Positions 56,153-64,000 of a stretch of 64,000 nucleotides of DNA are shown piece by piece. A program made the position numbers and the translations under genes. How positions within the stretch are numbered: the stretch's first letter is position 1; each line of letters begins with the position of its first letter. The notes under the pieces were generated by a model. The model was not told the DNA's origin, searched no databases, and saw nothing but the letters and a program-made list of their open reading frames with translations. Source of the stretch: Saccharum officinarum (taxonomy: Eukaryota; Streptophyta; Magnoliopsida; Poales; Poaceae); assembly GCA_020631735.1 (NCBI GenBank), contig CM036201.1, positions 78,406,502 to 78,470,501 of the forward strand, written 5' to 3'.

Positions 56153-57520
56153 ATGGCGTCACCGAAGGAGCAGCTGGGGCAGATCCTTGCCCTACTGAGC
56201 GAGAACTCCAAGGGGATCAACTAACTCAATACCTCCATGTCGGAGATGCGGGCGATGCGGACTGAGATCAACTCCTGGGAGCCGGAGATGGACAACCGCG
56301 TCCACGAGCTGGAGCACGCGATGGTAGATCAAGGCGAGCGTATGGACCGCGCGCATGGAGTGCTTCTTCCACCTGTGGGCGCGGCGCTGGAGGTTCCTGC
56401 TAGCGTCATCACCATCGCTTCTGCTCCAACTGCGTCGCGAGAAGATCTCCCGACTTCTCTGAGCGCGAAGATGCTGGACTCCGCTCATCTAGAGTTGTCC
56501 CCGCAAGGGGCGGCGTCTGGGTCGTTAGACCACGGCAAGGTATCTCCTCACCGGGGTGCTGCTTTCGGGGCGATGTACACCGTCGCCCCGGAACCGGCCC
56601 CGGAACCGGCCCCGGTCATAGGTGCGATGCCACTTCCAAAATCCTCTACTATTTTGTTTCCTAAGGATGAAGTCGTGCACCGTGATCGGCTCTGTTACAC
56701 GCCTTACCCATACCCACATCCCACCAATACTTTTCCTGACATGGAGTTTCACAAATTTGATGGTTCCAACCTAAAATTGTGGATTAAACAATGTCAAACC
56801 TATTTAGACATCTATCACATTGATCCGGGATTATGGGTTAAGCTTGCTATCATGCGTTTGACGGGCTCAGCAGCGCTCTGGTTTCAAACCATAGAGACTA
56901 CCATCCGTTCCATGACTTGGGAATCCTTTGTTCATGCTGTCTGTACTCGATTCGATAAAGATGAACATAACCACCTGCTTCACCATTTTTTCCATGTCAA
57001 GCAGACAACTACGGTCTCTAAATTTGTGGAACAGTTCAGTGACCTCATCCATCAAATACTTGCTCATGACCCATCTTTTGCAACCTCAGTCATTACCAAT
57101 CATTTTCTTGATGGTCTTGAAAAGGATATTAGAGCAGTTGGTATGATGCATCAACCTCAAGACCTCGATACTGCTAGCTCCTTGGCCTTTTTGCAGGAAT
57201 AAGCTCTTCAAGATCAGCCAGCACGACATCTGGAACCTGGCAGTTATTCTAAGAAGCATTCTGCTGAATCTATGAAGTCAGGTTATACACTTATCACAAG
57301 TCCAACTCAAAGTGTTAAAGACAAGAATCTTGTCGACTCCATCAAGCCCAAAGTTGCTGCTGATGACAAAGTCACCGCTCTTAAGTCATTTCGCTGAGCT
57401 AAGGGACTATGCTTCAAATGTGGGGAGAAATGGAACCCCCACCACAGATGTCCAGCTAATGTTTCACTTCAGGCAATGGAACAGTTATGGCAATGTGTTA
57501 CAGATGGTGAAGAACTTTCC
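56153..57520 (+). pseudogene. Chromovirus gag with zinc knuckle (several stops)
   Basis: Capsid/nucleocapsid protein. The start ATG at 56153 reads MASPKEQLGQILALLSENSK; TAA at 56222-56224 is codon 24. The same frame continues 56225-57199: a coiled-coil-like N-terminal segment, YPYPHPTNTFPDMEFHKFDG, SNLKLWIKQCQTYLDIYHI, AIMRLTGSAALWFQTIE, and AVCTRFDKDEHNHLLHHFFH (Retrotrans_gag domain). TAA at 57200-57202, then ALQDQPARHLEPGSYSKKHS, a TGA near 57396, and the knuckle LCFKCGEKWNPHHRCPANV (near 57410-57465). The frame is otherwise maintained to the tandem duplication at 57570. Confidence 0.88.
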
Positions 57521-57569
57521 TTACCTGAAATGAATGGTGATTCTGATTCTAGTGAATTCCTTATGGCTA

Positions 57570-57625
57570 TCTCATTCCAAGCTCACAGTGGTACTGATCT
57601 CATTCCAAGCTCATAGTGGTACTGA
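57570..57625 (+). repeat. 28-bp tandem duplication in chromovirus pol
   Basis: 'tctcattccaagctcacagt...' at 57570-57597 is followed directly by a copy at 57598-57625 with one difference. As 28 is not a multiple of three, the duplication shifts frame between the gag knuckle and the protease. Confidence 0.9.
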
Positions 57626-58018
57626 AGGTGCAAGAACACTTAGGCTCAGAGGATATCTTCAGGATAAAGAAATTTTCTTGCTTGTGGACTCTGGCTGCTC
57701 CCATAGCTTTATTAGTGAGCATATGGCATCATTTGTTTCTCCCTGGCAGCCATTATCTCATATTGTTCAAGTCCGAGTAGCAAATGGGGCTTGCATACCA
57801 TGCACACAGTTGCCTGACCAAGTTTGGGGGTGCCAAGGCCATACTTTCACCACCACCATGAAGATCTTACCATTGTCTGGCTATGATGTAATCCTGGGTA
57901 TGGATTGGCTAGGAGCTCACAGTCCTATGCATATACATTGGGAACAAAGGTGGATTCAGCTCACTCATCAATCCAAGGAGATCACATTACAAGGCATTCA
58001 ACCTGGAACTATCTTGGG
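57626..58018 (+). pseudogene. Chromovirus aspartic protease
   Basis: Open frame with ARTLRLRGYLQDKEIFLLVD, SGCSHSFISEHMASF (active site Asp-Ser-Gly) and PLSGYDVILGMDWLGAHSPM, the usual second protease block preceding RT, then a linker HIHWEQRWIQLTHQSKEITL. Both protease blocks are intact. It is truncated by the gap at 58019; RT, RNase H and most of the integrase are not in this contig. Confidence 0.88.
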
Positions 58019-58118
58019 NNNNNNNNNNNNNNNNNNNNNNNNNNNNNNNNNNNNNNNNNNNNNNNNNNNNNNNNNNNNNNNNNNNNNNNNNNNNNNNNNN
58101 NNNNNNNNNNNNNNNNNN
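58019..58118. other. Assembly gap, 100 N
   Basis: Exactly 100 N between chromovirus protease (left) and copia gag (right); an unproven join. Confidence 0.98.
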
Positions 58119-59419
58119 CAAGAAAGGCACTAGATAGAGTGATGACATTGATGAGAAGATGGCTCTCTTTGGTCAAGCCAATTTGGTAAATTTATGGAAG
58201 AAGAAAGGCTATCGTGCAAGAAGGGAGGAAAGAACTCATCCAAGAAGAGTGAGCATACCATGAGATGCTTTAGAATGCCATAGCAAGGACCATCTCATTA
58301 TAAAGTGTTCTTATGATAGTGATGATGAAGATGCTATCAAAGAAGGAGAAGAAGCAAGAAAGAGAGAAAAGCTCTTATAAGAAGAAGAATGATTCTCATG
58401 TTGCTACATGGGATAGTGATGATTCCTCAAGTGATGATGAGGATGACAACAAGAGCAAGAAGAAGGGACATGCTAGCATTGCCATCCAAGAGAAGGTCTC
58501 CCTCTTCGAAACTCCATCGTGCTTCATGGCTAAGGCCGCTAAGGTATCATCCGACGATGAGAGTGATCATGATAATGCTAGTGATAGTGATGAAGAAGAA
58601 TTCACTAAAGATGAACTAATCACTATGCTAGAAGATTGCACTCAACATTTTAAAGAATCTAGAAAGGAGTGAAAGGGCTTGCTTAAGGAAAAGAAAAACC
58701 TTATGCAAGAACTTGATGAGCTTAGGGCATCTTATGAGAGTCTAAAGGTAGACCATAAGAAGCTTCAAAAGTCTCACACCAAGCTTGAAGAAGCTCATTC
58801 CTCTCTAGTTGAAAAATGTGAAAACATGACAACTAATGTTGAGAAAGCTAAAACTTACAACATAGGCATATCATGTGATATAATTGATGAATCTTGTCAT
58901 AAGCCTATTATTGTTGCTCCCACTAACCCTTCATGTAGCGCATCTACATCATCCTCATCTAGTAGTGATGGTTTCACTTGTGACTCCACACTTATAGTTA
59001 AGAACGAAAATCTCAAGAAGGAGGTAAAAGAGCTCAATCACACCTTAGCTAAGGCTTATGGTGGTGATGACCGCTTGCTTATGTGCTTGGGTAGCCAAAG
59101 AGCCTCTCTCTACAAAGAGGGATTGGGCTATAACCCCAAGAAAGGCAAGGCTACTTTTGCTTCTCACAAGACTCGTTTTGTGAAGAACAATGGTAGCTAT
59201 TGCAAAAGTTGCAAGCAAGTTGGTCACATAGAGCAACATTGCATGAACAAGAAATCCAATGCAAATGTATCCTCAATTAAGTTTGATTCTTTCTATATGC
59301 TTACCAAGGGTACAAATGGTGTTCATGCTAAGTTTATTGGTGCACCATGGATGGGCTCAAAGAAGAAAGCCATTTGGGTACCAAAGAGCTTAGTCTCTAA
59401 CCTTGGAGGACCCAAATAA
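58119..59419 (+). pseudogene. Copia gag, C-terminal two thirds
   Basis: After a degraded first zinc knuckle (RCFR then frameshift, DHLIIKCSYDSD near 58300), segment 58313-58672 is Lys/Asp/Ser-rich. After a TGA at 58670-58672, segment 58679-59419 has a coiled coil (LKEKKNLMQELDELRASYES, LKVDHKKLQKSHTKLEEAHS), a Ser-rich stretch, SQRASLYKEGLGYNPKKGKA and the second CCHC knuckle YCKSCKQVGHIEQHC. It ends VWVPKSLVSNLGGPK. Same layout as gag at 18156-16000 on minus. Confidence 0.87.
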
Positions 59420-59479
59420 GTTTGGGTACCTAAAAAGAATTGATCTTGTCTTGTAGGTCAATTATAAAGCCGAGGAAGG

Positions 59480-59850
59480 CATTGGGTGCTTGATAGTGGG
59501 TGCACTCAACATATGATCGGAGACTCTTGTATGTTCAATTCAATTGATACAAGTCAAAATAGTGGTTTTGATGCTATCACTTTCGGCAACAACAAGAAAG
59601 GCAAGGTCAAGGGGCTTGGTAAAATTGCTATCTCAAATGACATGAGCATTTCAATCTTTTATCGGTGGCACAACTTTATGATCTTGGCTTCAAGTGCATA
59701 TTTGGTAGTGATGATGTTGAAGTCATAAGTGTTGATGGATCAAATTTGATATTCAAAGGATTTAGACATGGTAGCTTATACTTGGTTAACTTCAATGATA
59801 GTGAAACACATTTGATATCATGCTTGCTTAGCAAATCTAGTATGGGATGA
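59480..59850 (+). pseudogene. Copia protease and GAG-pre-integrase start
   Basis: VLDSGCTQHMIGDSCMFNSI (active-site Asp-Ser-Gly), then AITFGNNKKGKVKGLGKIAI. A frameshift near 59660 is followed by AQLYDLGFKCIFGSDDVEVI and SLYLVNFNDSETHLISCLLS. TGA at 59848-59850 falls where the minus-strand relative has Trp in the MGWLWHRRLGH motif. Confidence 0.87.
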
Positions 59851-60951
59851 TTGTGGCATAGAAGGCTTGGTCATGTTGGAATGAAACAATTGAACAAACT
59901 TTTGAGGCATGACTTAGTTAGAGGATTGAACGATGTCACCTTTGAGAAGGATAAACCATGTAGTGCTTGTCAAGCCGGCAAACAAATTAGAAATGCACAT
60001 CCTAGTAAGAGTGAAATGAGCACATCAAAGGTATTTGAGCTATTGCACATGGACTTGTTTGGGCCAACAACATACACTAGCATTGGTGGTAACAAGTATG
60101 GTTTTATGATTGTGGATGACTACACTAAATACACTTGGGTGTTCTTTCTCTATGACAAGAGTGATGTACATGATCTATTCAAATCTTTTGTCAAGAGGGT
60201 GCAAAATAAGTTTAAGACTACCATCAAGAAGATTAGAAGTGACAATGGTAGTGAGTTCAAGAACACAAGAATTGAATATTTATGTGATGATCTTGGTATT
60301 GGACATCAATTCTCACCAACATACACTCCTCAATCAAATGGTGTAGTTGAAAGGAAAAATAGAACCTTAATTGATATGGCTAGATCAATGCTTAGTGAAT
60401 ACAATGTGAGTCATTTATTTTGGAGTGAAGCTATCAACACGGCTTGCTATTGTAGCAACCGTCTCTATTGCCATAGGAAGCTTGGGAAGACACCATATGA
60501 GCTATTGAATGAAAGAAAGCCCAACATTGCATACTTTAGAGTGTTTGGTTGTAAATGCTATATTCTAAAGAAAGGCACTAGATTGAGCAAGTTTGAAAAG
60601 AAATATGATGAAGGGTTCTTACTTGGTTATTCTACCACAAGCAAAGCATATAGAGTGTGGAATCTCACAAAAGGCACCTTGGAAGAAGTTCATGATGTTG
60701 AGTTTGATGAAACCCAAGGATCTCAAAATGAAGCTCAAAACCTTAATGATGTGAGAGGAGATCAATTGTCAAATGCAATGAAGAACATGGACATTGGTGA
60801 TATAAGGCCGATGCAAGTTGATGATGATGATATTCATGTGATCAACCAAAATGTGCAAATTGATACAAATCAAGCAAGCTCTAGTGGTTCTCATGATGAA
60901 GCTCAAGGTCAAGGTCAAGCAAGTGGAAGCAATCAACTCCCAATACTCTAA
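59851..60951 (+). pseudogene. Copia integrase (open, 366 codons)
   Basis: LWHRRLGHVGMKQLNKLLRH (GAG-pre-integrase), CSACQAGKQIRNAHPSKS, LLHMDLFGPTTYTSIGG (first Asp), IRSDNGSEFKNTR (second Asp), NGVVERKNRTLIDMARSMLS (Glu), then FGCKCYILKKGTRLSKFEKK and a long acidic linker ending QASGSNQLPIL*. All three catalytic residues are present, so the domain itself looks intact. It is isolated by the TGA before it and the TAA at 60949-60951 after it. It is the best-preserved integrase in the window. Confidence 0.9.
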
Positions 60952-60977
60952 CCTACTAGCATTGCAGAGATCATCCA

Positions 60978-61982
60978 TTGGACCAAATCATTGGTGGAAT
61001 TCAAAGTGGTGTTCAAACTAGATCAATATTAGCATCCTTTTGTGAGCATTACTCATTTGTGTCACTTGAAGAACCTAAGAAAATAGAAGATGCTTTGAAA
61101 GATTCCGATTGGGTAAATGCCATGCATGAAGAGCTAAACAACTTAACTAGAAATCAAGTTTGGGAACTTGTTGAAAGACCAAAGAACTACAATGTGATTG
61201 GTACTAAGTGGGTCTTTAGAAACAAGCAAGATCAAGATGGCATGGTTGTGAGGAATAAAGCAAGATTAGTAGCACAAGGATACACTCAAGTTGAGGGTCT
61301 TGACTTTGGAGAGACATATGCACCGGTTGCAAGATTGGAAGCAATTAGAATCTTATTAGCATATGCTTGTGCACACAACATCAAGCTCTATCAAATGGAT
61401 GTGAAGAGTGCATTTCTCAATGGCTACATCAATGAAGAAGTTTATGTTGAGCAACCTCCCGGTTTTGAAGATGACAAGAAGCCCGACCATATTTACAAGC
61501 TAAAGAAGGCATTGTATAGTTTGAAGCAAGCACCTAGAGCATGATATGAGAGGTTGAGAGACTTTCTTCTCTCTAAAGGGTTCAAGATGGGAAAGGTTGA
61601 CACCACTCTCTTCACCAAAAAGCTTAGAAATGACTTGTTTGTGTTGCAAATCTATGTAGATGACATTATCTTTGGATCAACTAACCAAGACTTTTGTGAA
61701 GAGTTTGGAAATATGATGGCTAATGAGTTTGTGATGTCTATGATTGGAGAACTTAGTTACTTTCTTGGACTTCAAATCAAGCAAATGAAGAATGACACTT
61801 TTGTAAGTCAAGGGAAGTACATCAAGAACATGCTCAAGAAATTTGGATTGCAAGATGCTAAACCAATAAGTACACCAATGGGCACAAATGATCAATTTTG
61901 TGTTGATGCTAGTAGCAACATGGTAGATCAAAAACAATACCGGACTATGATTGGAAGTTTGCTCTATGTCACCGCTTTTTAG
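60978..61982 (+). pseudogene. Copia reverse transcriptase, one nonsense codon
   Basis: Open 60978-61544: [100 protein letters not shown] and [12 protein letters not shown] at 61542-61544 replaces Trp of the RAWYER motif. It continues in the same frame with [39 protein letters not shown] (catalytic YVDD near 61655), ELSYFLGLQIKQMKNDTFVS and YRTMIGSLLYVTA, then a frameshift near 61978. Otherwise complete. Confidence 0.9.
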
Positions 61983-62607
61983 GCTGGATGTGATATTTAG
62001 TGTGTGCAAGTGTGCAAGATATCAAGCTTCACCTAGAGAAAGTCACTTGAAAGCAACCAAGAGAATATTGAGATATCTTAAGGGCACTCATGATGTTGGA
62101 TTATGATTTCCAAAGGGGTCTAATTTTGAGTTGATTGGATATTCGGACTCCGACTATGGTGGATGCAAGATTGATAGAATGAGCACAAGTGGCACTTGTC
62201 AATTGCTTGGAAGGTCTCTTGTTTCATGGTCATCAAAGAAATAAAATAGTGTTGCATTATCTACCGCCGAGGCCGAATACATTAGTGTCAATAGTTGTTG
62301 TGCACAATTGCTTTGGATGAAGGTCACCTTGAATGACTTTGGAATTAAATTCAAGAATGTGCCTTTGTTTTGTGATAATGAGAGTGCTATCAAGATGACT
62401 CAAAATCCGGTTCAACATTCAAGAACAAAGCACATTGACATAAGGCATCACTTCATAAGAGACCATCAACAAAAGGGTGATATTAGCATTGAGAGCATTG
62501 GCACCGAAGATCAACTAGCCGACATATTCACAAAGCCACTTGATGAGAAAAGATTTTACAAGTTGAAGAATGAATTGAACATACTTGACTTCTCTAACTT
62601 GAAATGA
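61983..62607 (+). pseudogene. Copia RNase H
   Basis: In a shifted frame: RLDVIFSVCKCARYQASPRE, SHLKATKRILRYLKGTHDVG, a TGA near 62104 (Trp expected), GSNFELIGYSDSDYGGCKID, STSGTCQLLGRSLVSWSSKK. TAA at 62242-62244 (Gln expected) is followed by NSVALSTAEAEYISVNSCCA, CDNESAIKMTQNPVQHSRTK, HIDIRHHFIRDHQQKGDISI and EDQLADIFTKPLDEKRFYKL, ending NILDFSNLK* at 62607. The C-terminus is complete; catalytic Asp/Glu positions are present. Confidence 0.9.
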
Positions 62608-63614
62608 ATGCACCCCCACATTCTTATATGACATGCCTCTCCTTCAACATAGCAAGGTAAAGTTGTTTGGCATATCATTCAAATGATTTTAATGTATATA
62701 TGATACCACTATTGCTTCTATGTTTGATTGATCTAGTGGTAGCATACGACATGTTTGTGGGCTTGCAAATCTAGTGTTGAATCTAGAAAATAAGCTCATG
62801 ATGTGTAATTCAACATGCTCAAGATAACCCTTATACTTTATGAGGTGTGAAGAAGCTTGTGCTTGGATCAAACCGAATTACATATTCTAGGCAAGTGATC
62901 TAGATTGAACCATAATTTGGACTCCCTCATATTGATTGACTTATCTCTAACTAAAATTGGCACCTTTTTGGTGATTGTTGACAAAGGGGAAGAGAAAAGT
63001 CACAAAGATATTGCAAAGAGAGAATAAGATATAATAAGTGGGAGAGAAAAGTCACAAAGATAGAAAAGTCACAAAGATAAAAGGTTAAGTTACAAATGGA
63101 GAAAGGGATCAATTAAAATTGAGCACACAAGTAGGGGGAGCAAGCTCATGAATTATTTGTTGTATTTGTATGTGCATTAACATGATGAATTGTTGCATTG
63201 CAAAGCTTAAATTCATATTCATGTTTGTATGGTGTATGCTAGAAATAGAACTTGAATGATGTTTTGTTAAGAGTAGCTTTACAAATGGTATCTAAACACC
63301 TTTTGCTTATAATGTTGATCTCACGGGGTACTTTAGTGTTTGTGATCTTTACAAGTGATGTATTACAAGTGGTGTCTAGCTACATCGATGCTAAGGATGG
63401 TATATAAAGGCAACTCCGATTGATATCACGCTTCAAATGTCTATTCTATATACCTTAGCATCAATTTGATAGTAGTAACTCTCCAAAATTCAAATCCATA
63501 CATATGTGCATAATTGAACCAAACTCATGGAAGCACATATGTAGGGGAGCTAATACTATCGAAATTGAAAATTGATTTCATTTCATATCTTTGTGATGGT
63601 TGTCATCAATTACC
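62608..63614 (+). other. Copia 3' non-coding region
   Basis: About 1 kb between pol and the PPT, no coding frame. It is conserved with 10170-10801 on minus. Short internal repeats 'aaaagtcacaaagata' recur three times at 62995-63080. No env-like ORF is present, unlike some SIRE elements. Confidence 0.75.
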
Positions 63615-63627
63615 AAAAAGGGGGTGA
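63615..63627 (+). promoter_or_regulatory. Polypurine tract
   Basis: AAAAAGGGGGTGA directly before the 3' LTR start; plus-strand primer site. Confidence 0.85.
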
Positions 63628-63628
63628 T

Positions 63629-64000
63629 TAAAAGCCCAAGTTTGGTTTTGGTAATTAATGACACCAAGTTGCTAATGCCATGTGTTAAGTGTTTTGAGTT
63701 AGGCACAAGCAACACATGAGATGAAGGTGTATGTGGCAAGGAGTGGTGACCACAAGATCACAAAAAGATGGTGCATAGACATGAAATGATGATCATGGTG
63801 GAGATACATAAAATGAAGGACATGATGATCAAGTGAAAGAGAAGGATCTAAGAGCGCAAGGCAAAGGTATAACCATAGGGGGTTTTCCTTTTGCCGGTCT
63901 AAGATGAGTAGAGAAGTGATTGACCGGGTTTAGGATACATAGCCGACTATCAAGAGGGGCAATCACGGTTAGCTCGGAAATCAAGTGCCACTAAATCAAT
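63629..64000 (+). mobile_element. 3' LTR of plus-strand copia (start only)
   Basis: TAAAAGCCCAAGTTTGG matches the start TGAAAGCCCAAGTTTGG of the solo LTR at 15413-13465 (minus), with G to A at base 2, then runs collinear with it to the window end. About 1.6 kb of LTR should lie beyond. Confidence 0.9.

Larger units (their letters stand above)
55525..58018 (+). mobile_element. Ty3-gypsy chromovirus (Reina-like), 5' part
   Basis: On plus: 5' LTR (55525-55945), initiator-tRNA PBS, gag (56153 onward), zinc knuckle, protease, then the gap. It belongs to the same family as the 3' part at 34865-35836: the LTRs align end to end. Confidence 0.85.
58119..64000 (+). mobile_element. Ty1-copia retrotransposon, SIRE/Maximus-like, plus strand, 5' end missing
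   Basis: gag (from mid-protein), PR, INT, RT, RH (ends 62607), a ~1-kb non-coding 3' region, PPT and the first ~370 bases of the 3' LTR. It is closely related in protein sequence to the minus-strand copia at 10170-20144, but its LTR start matches the sister-group solo LTR at 13465-15413. All domains are open over long stretches but carry single nonsense codons or small frameshifts. Confidence 0.92.

Noticed and set aside
62608..63614. env-like gene expected in some SIRE elements
   Set aside because: No open frame of meaningful length exists in this interval and no transmembrane-like stretch was seen.
1..64000. CRISPR array, operon-like or defence-system organisation
   Set aside because: The repeats here are LTR arrays, MITEs and tandem duplications of plant type; there is no spacer-like regularity and no prokaryotic gene content.

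Overview
The window is transposon-dominated nuclear DNA from a plant, most probably a panicoid grass (sorghum / sugarcane / Miscanthus-like). I infer this from the mix of elements: SIRE/Maximus-type Ty1-copia elements with ~1.94 kb LTRs full of GACCGGACGC-type repeats, a Tat-lineage Ty3-gypsy element with an antisense spliced gene, a Tekay/Del-like 5.1 kb LTR, a chromovirus, Stowaway and hAT MITEs, and a LINE. I see no intact host gene, no rRNA, no complete tRNA and no CRISPR. Almost every coding region is broken by stops, frameshifts or nested insertions. Three runs of exactly 100 N (10070-10169, 37319-37418, 58019-58118) are scaffold joins, so the window is four contigs whose order and orientation are not proven.

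Contig 1 (1-10069): a copia LTR scrap, then the 3' half of a Tat-like gypsy element on the minus strand (RT, RNase H, a second archaeal-type RNase H, integrase; 10069 down to 6679). Facing it on the plus strand is a five-exon gene of the 'putative gypsy type transposon' family (2145-5996) with its own TATA box. Contig 2 (10170-37318): a minus-strand SIRE-like copia (gag, PR, INT, RT, RH, PBS and one LTR, 10170-20144) whose integrase is split by a solo LTR with perfect 5-bp TSD. Then come AT-rich intergenic DNA with repeated modules and a LINE fragment, a full-length but decayed plus-strand copia with 280-bp LTRs and TSD AATTC (26695-34530), and the 3' end of a chromovirus (34865-35836, minus) cut by another copia LTR.

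Contig 3 (37419-58018): a stack of nested insertions (copia LTR > hAT-like element > Tekay-like solo LTR and copia solo LTR), then AT-rich DNA with the same repeated modules, a Stowaway MITE and an 821-bp hAT element, then the 5' end of a chromovirus (55525-58018, plus). Contig 4 (58119-64000): a plus-strand SIRE-like copia from gag through RNase H, PPT and the start of its 3' LTR.

The most consequential observation is that the chromovirus 3' part on contig 2 and the 5' part on contig 3 look like two halves of ONE insertion: same LTR family, same target site inside the same repeat module, near-identical TSDs (CAAGT/CATGT), but opposite strands. The simplest reading is that contig 2 or contig 3 is inverted in this scaffold. 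I found no convincing new biological system. The most interesting biology is the spliced antisense gene of the Tat-like element and the covarying palindromic arrays in the copia LTRs.
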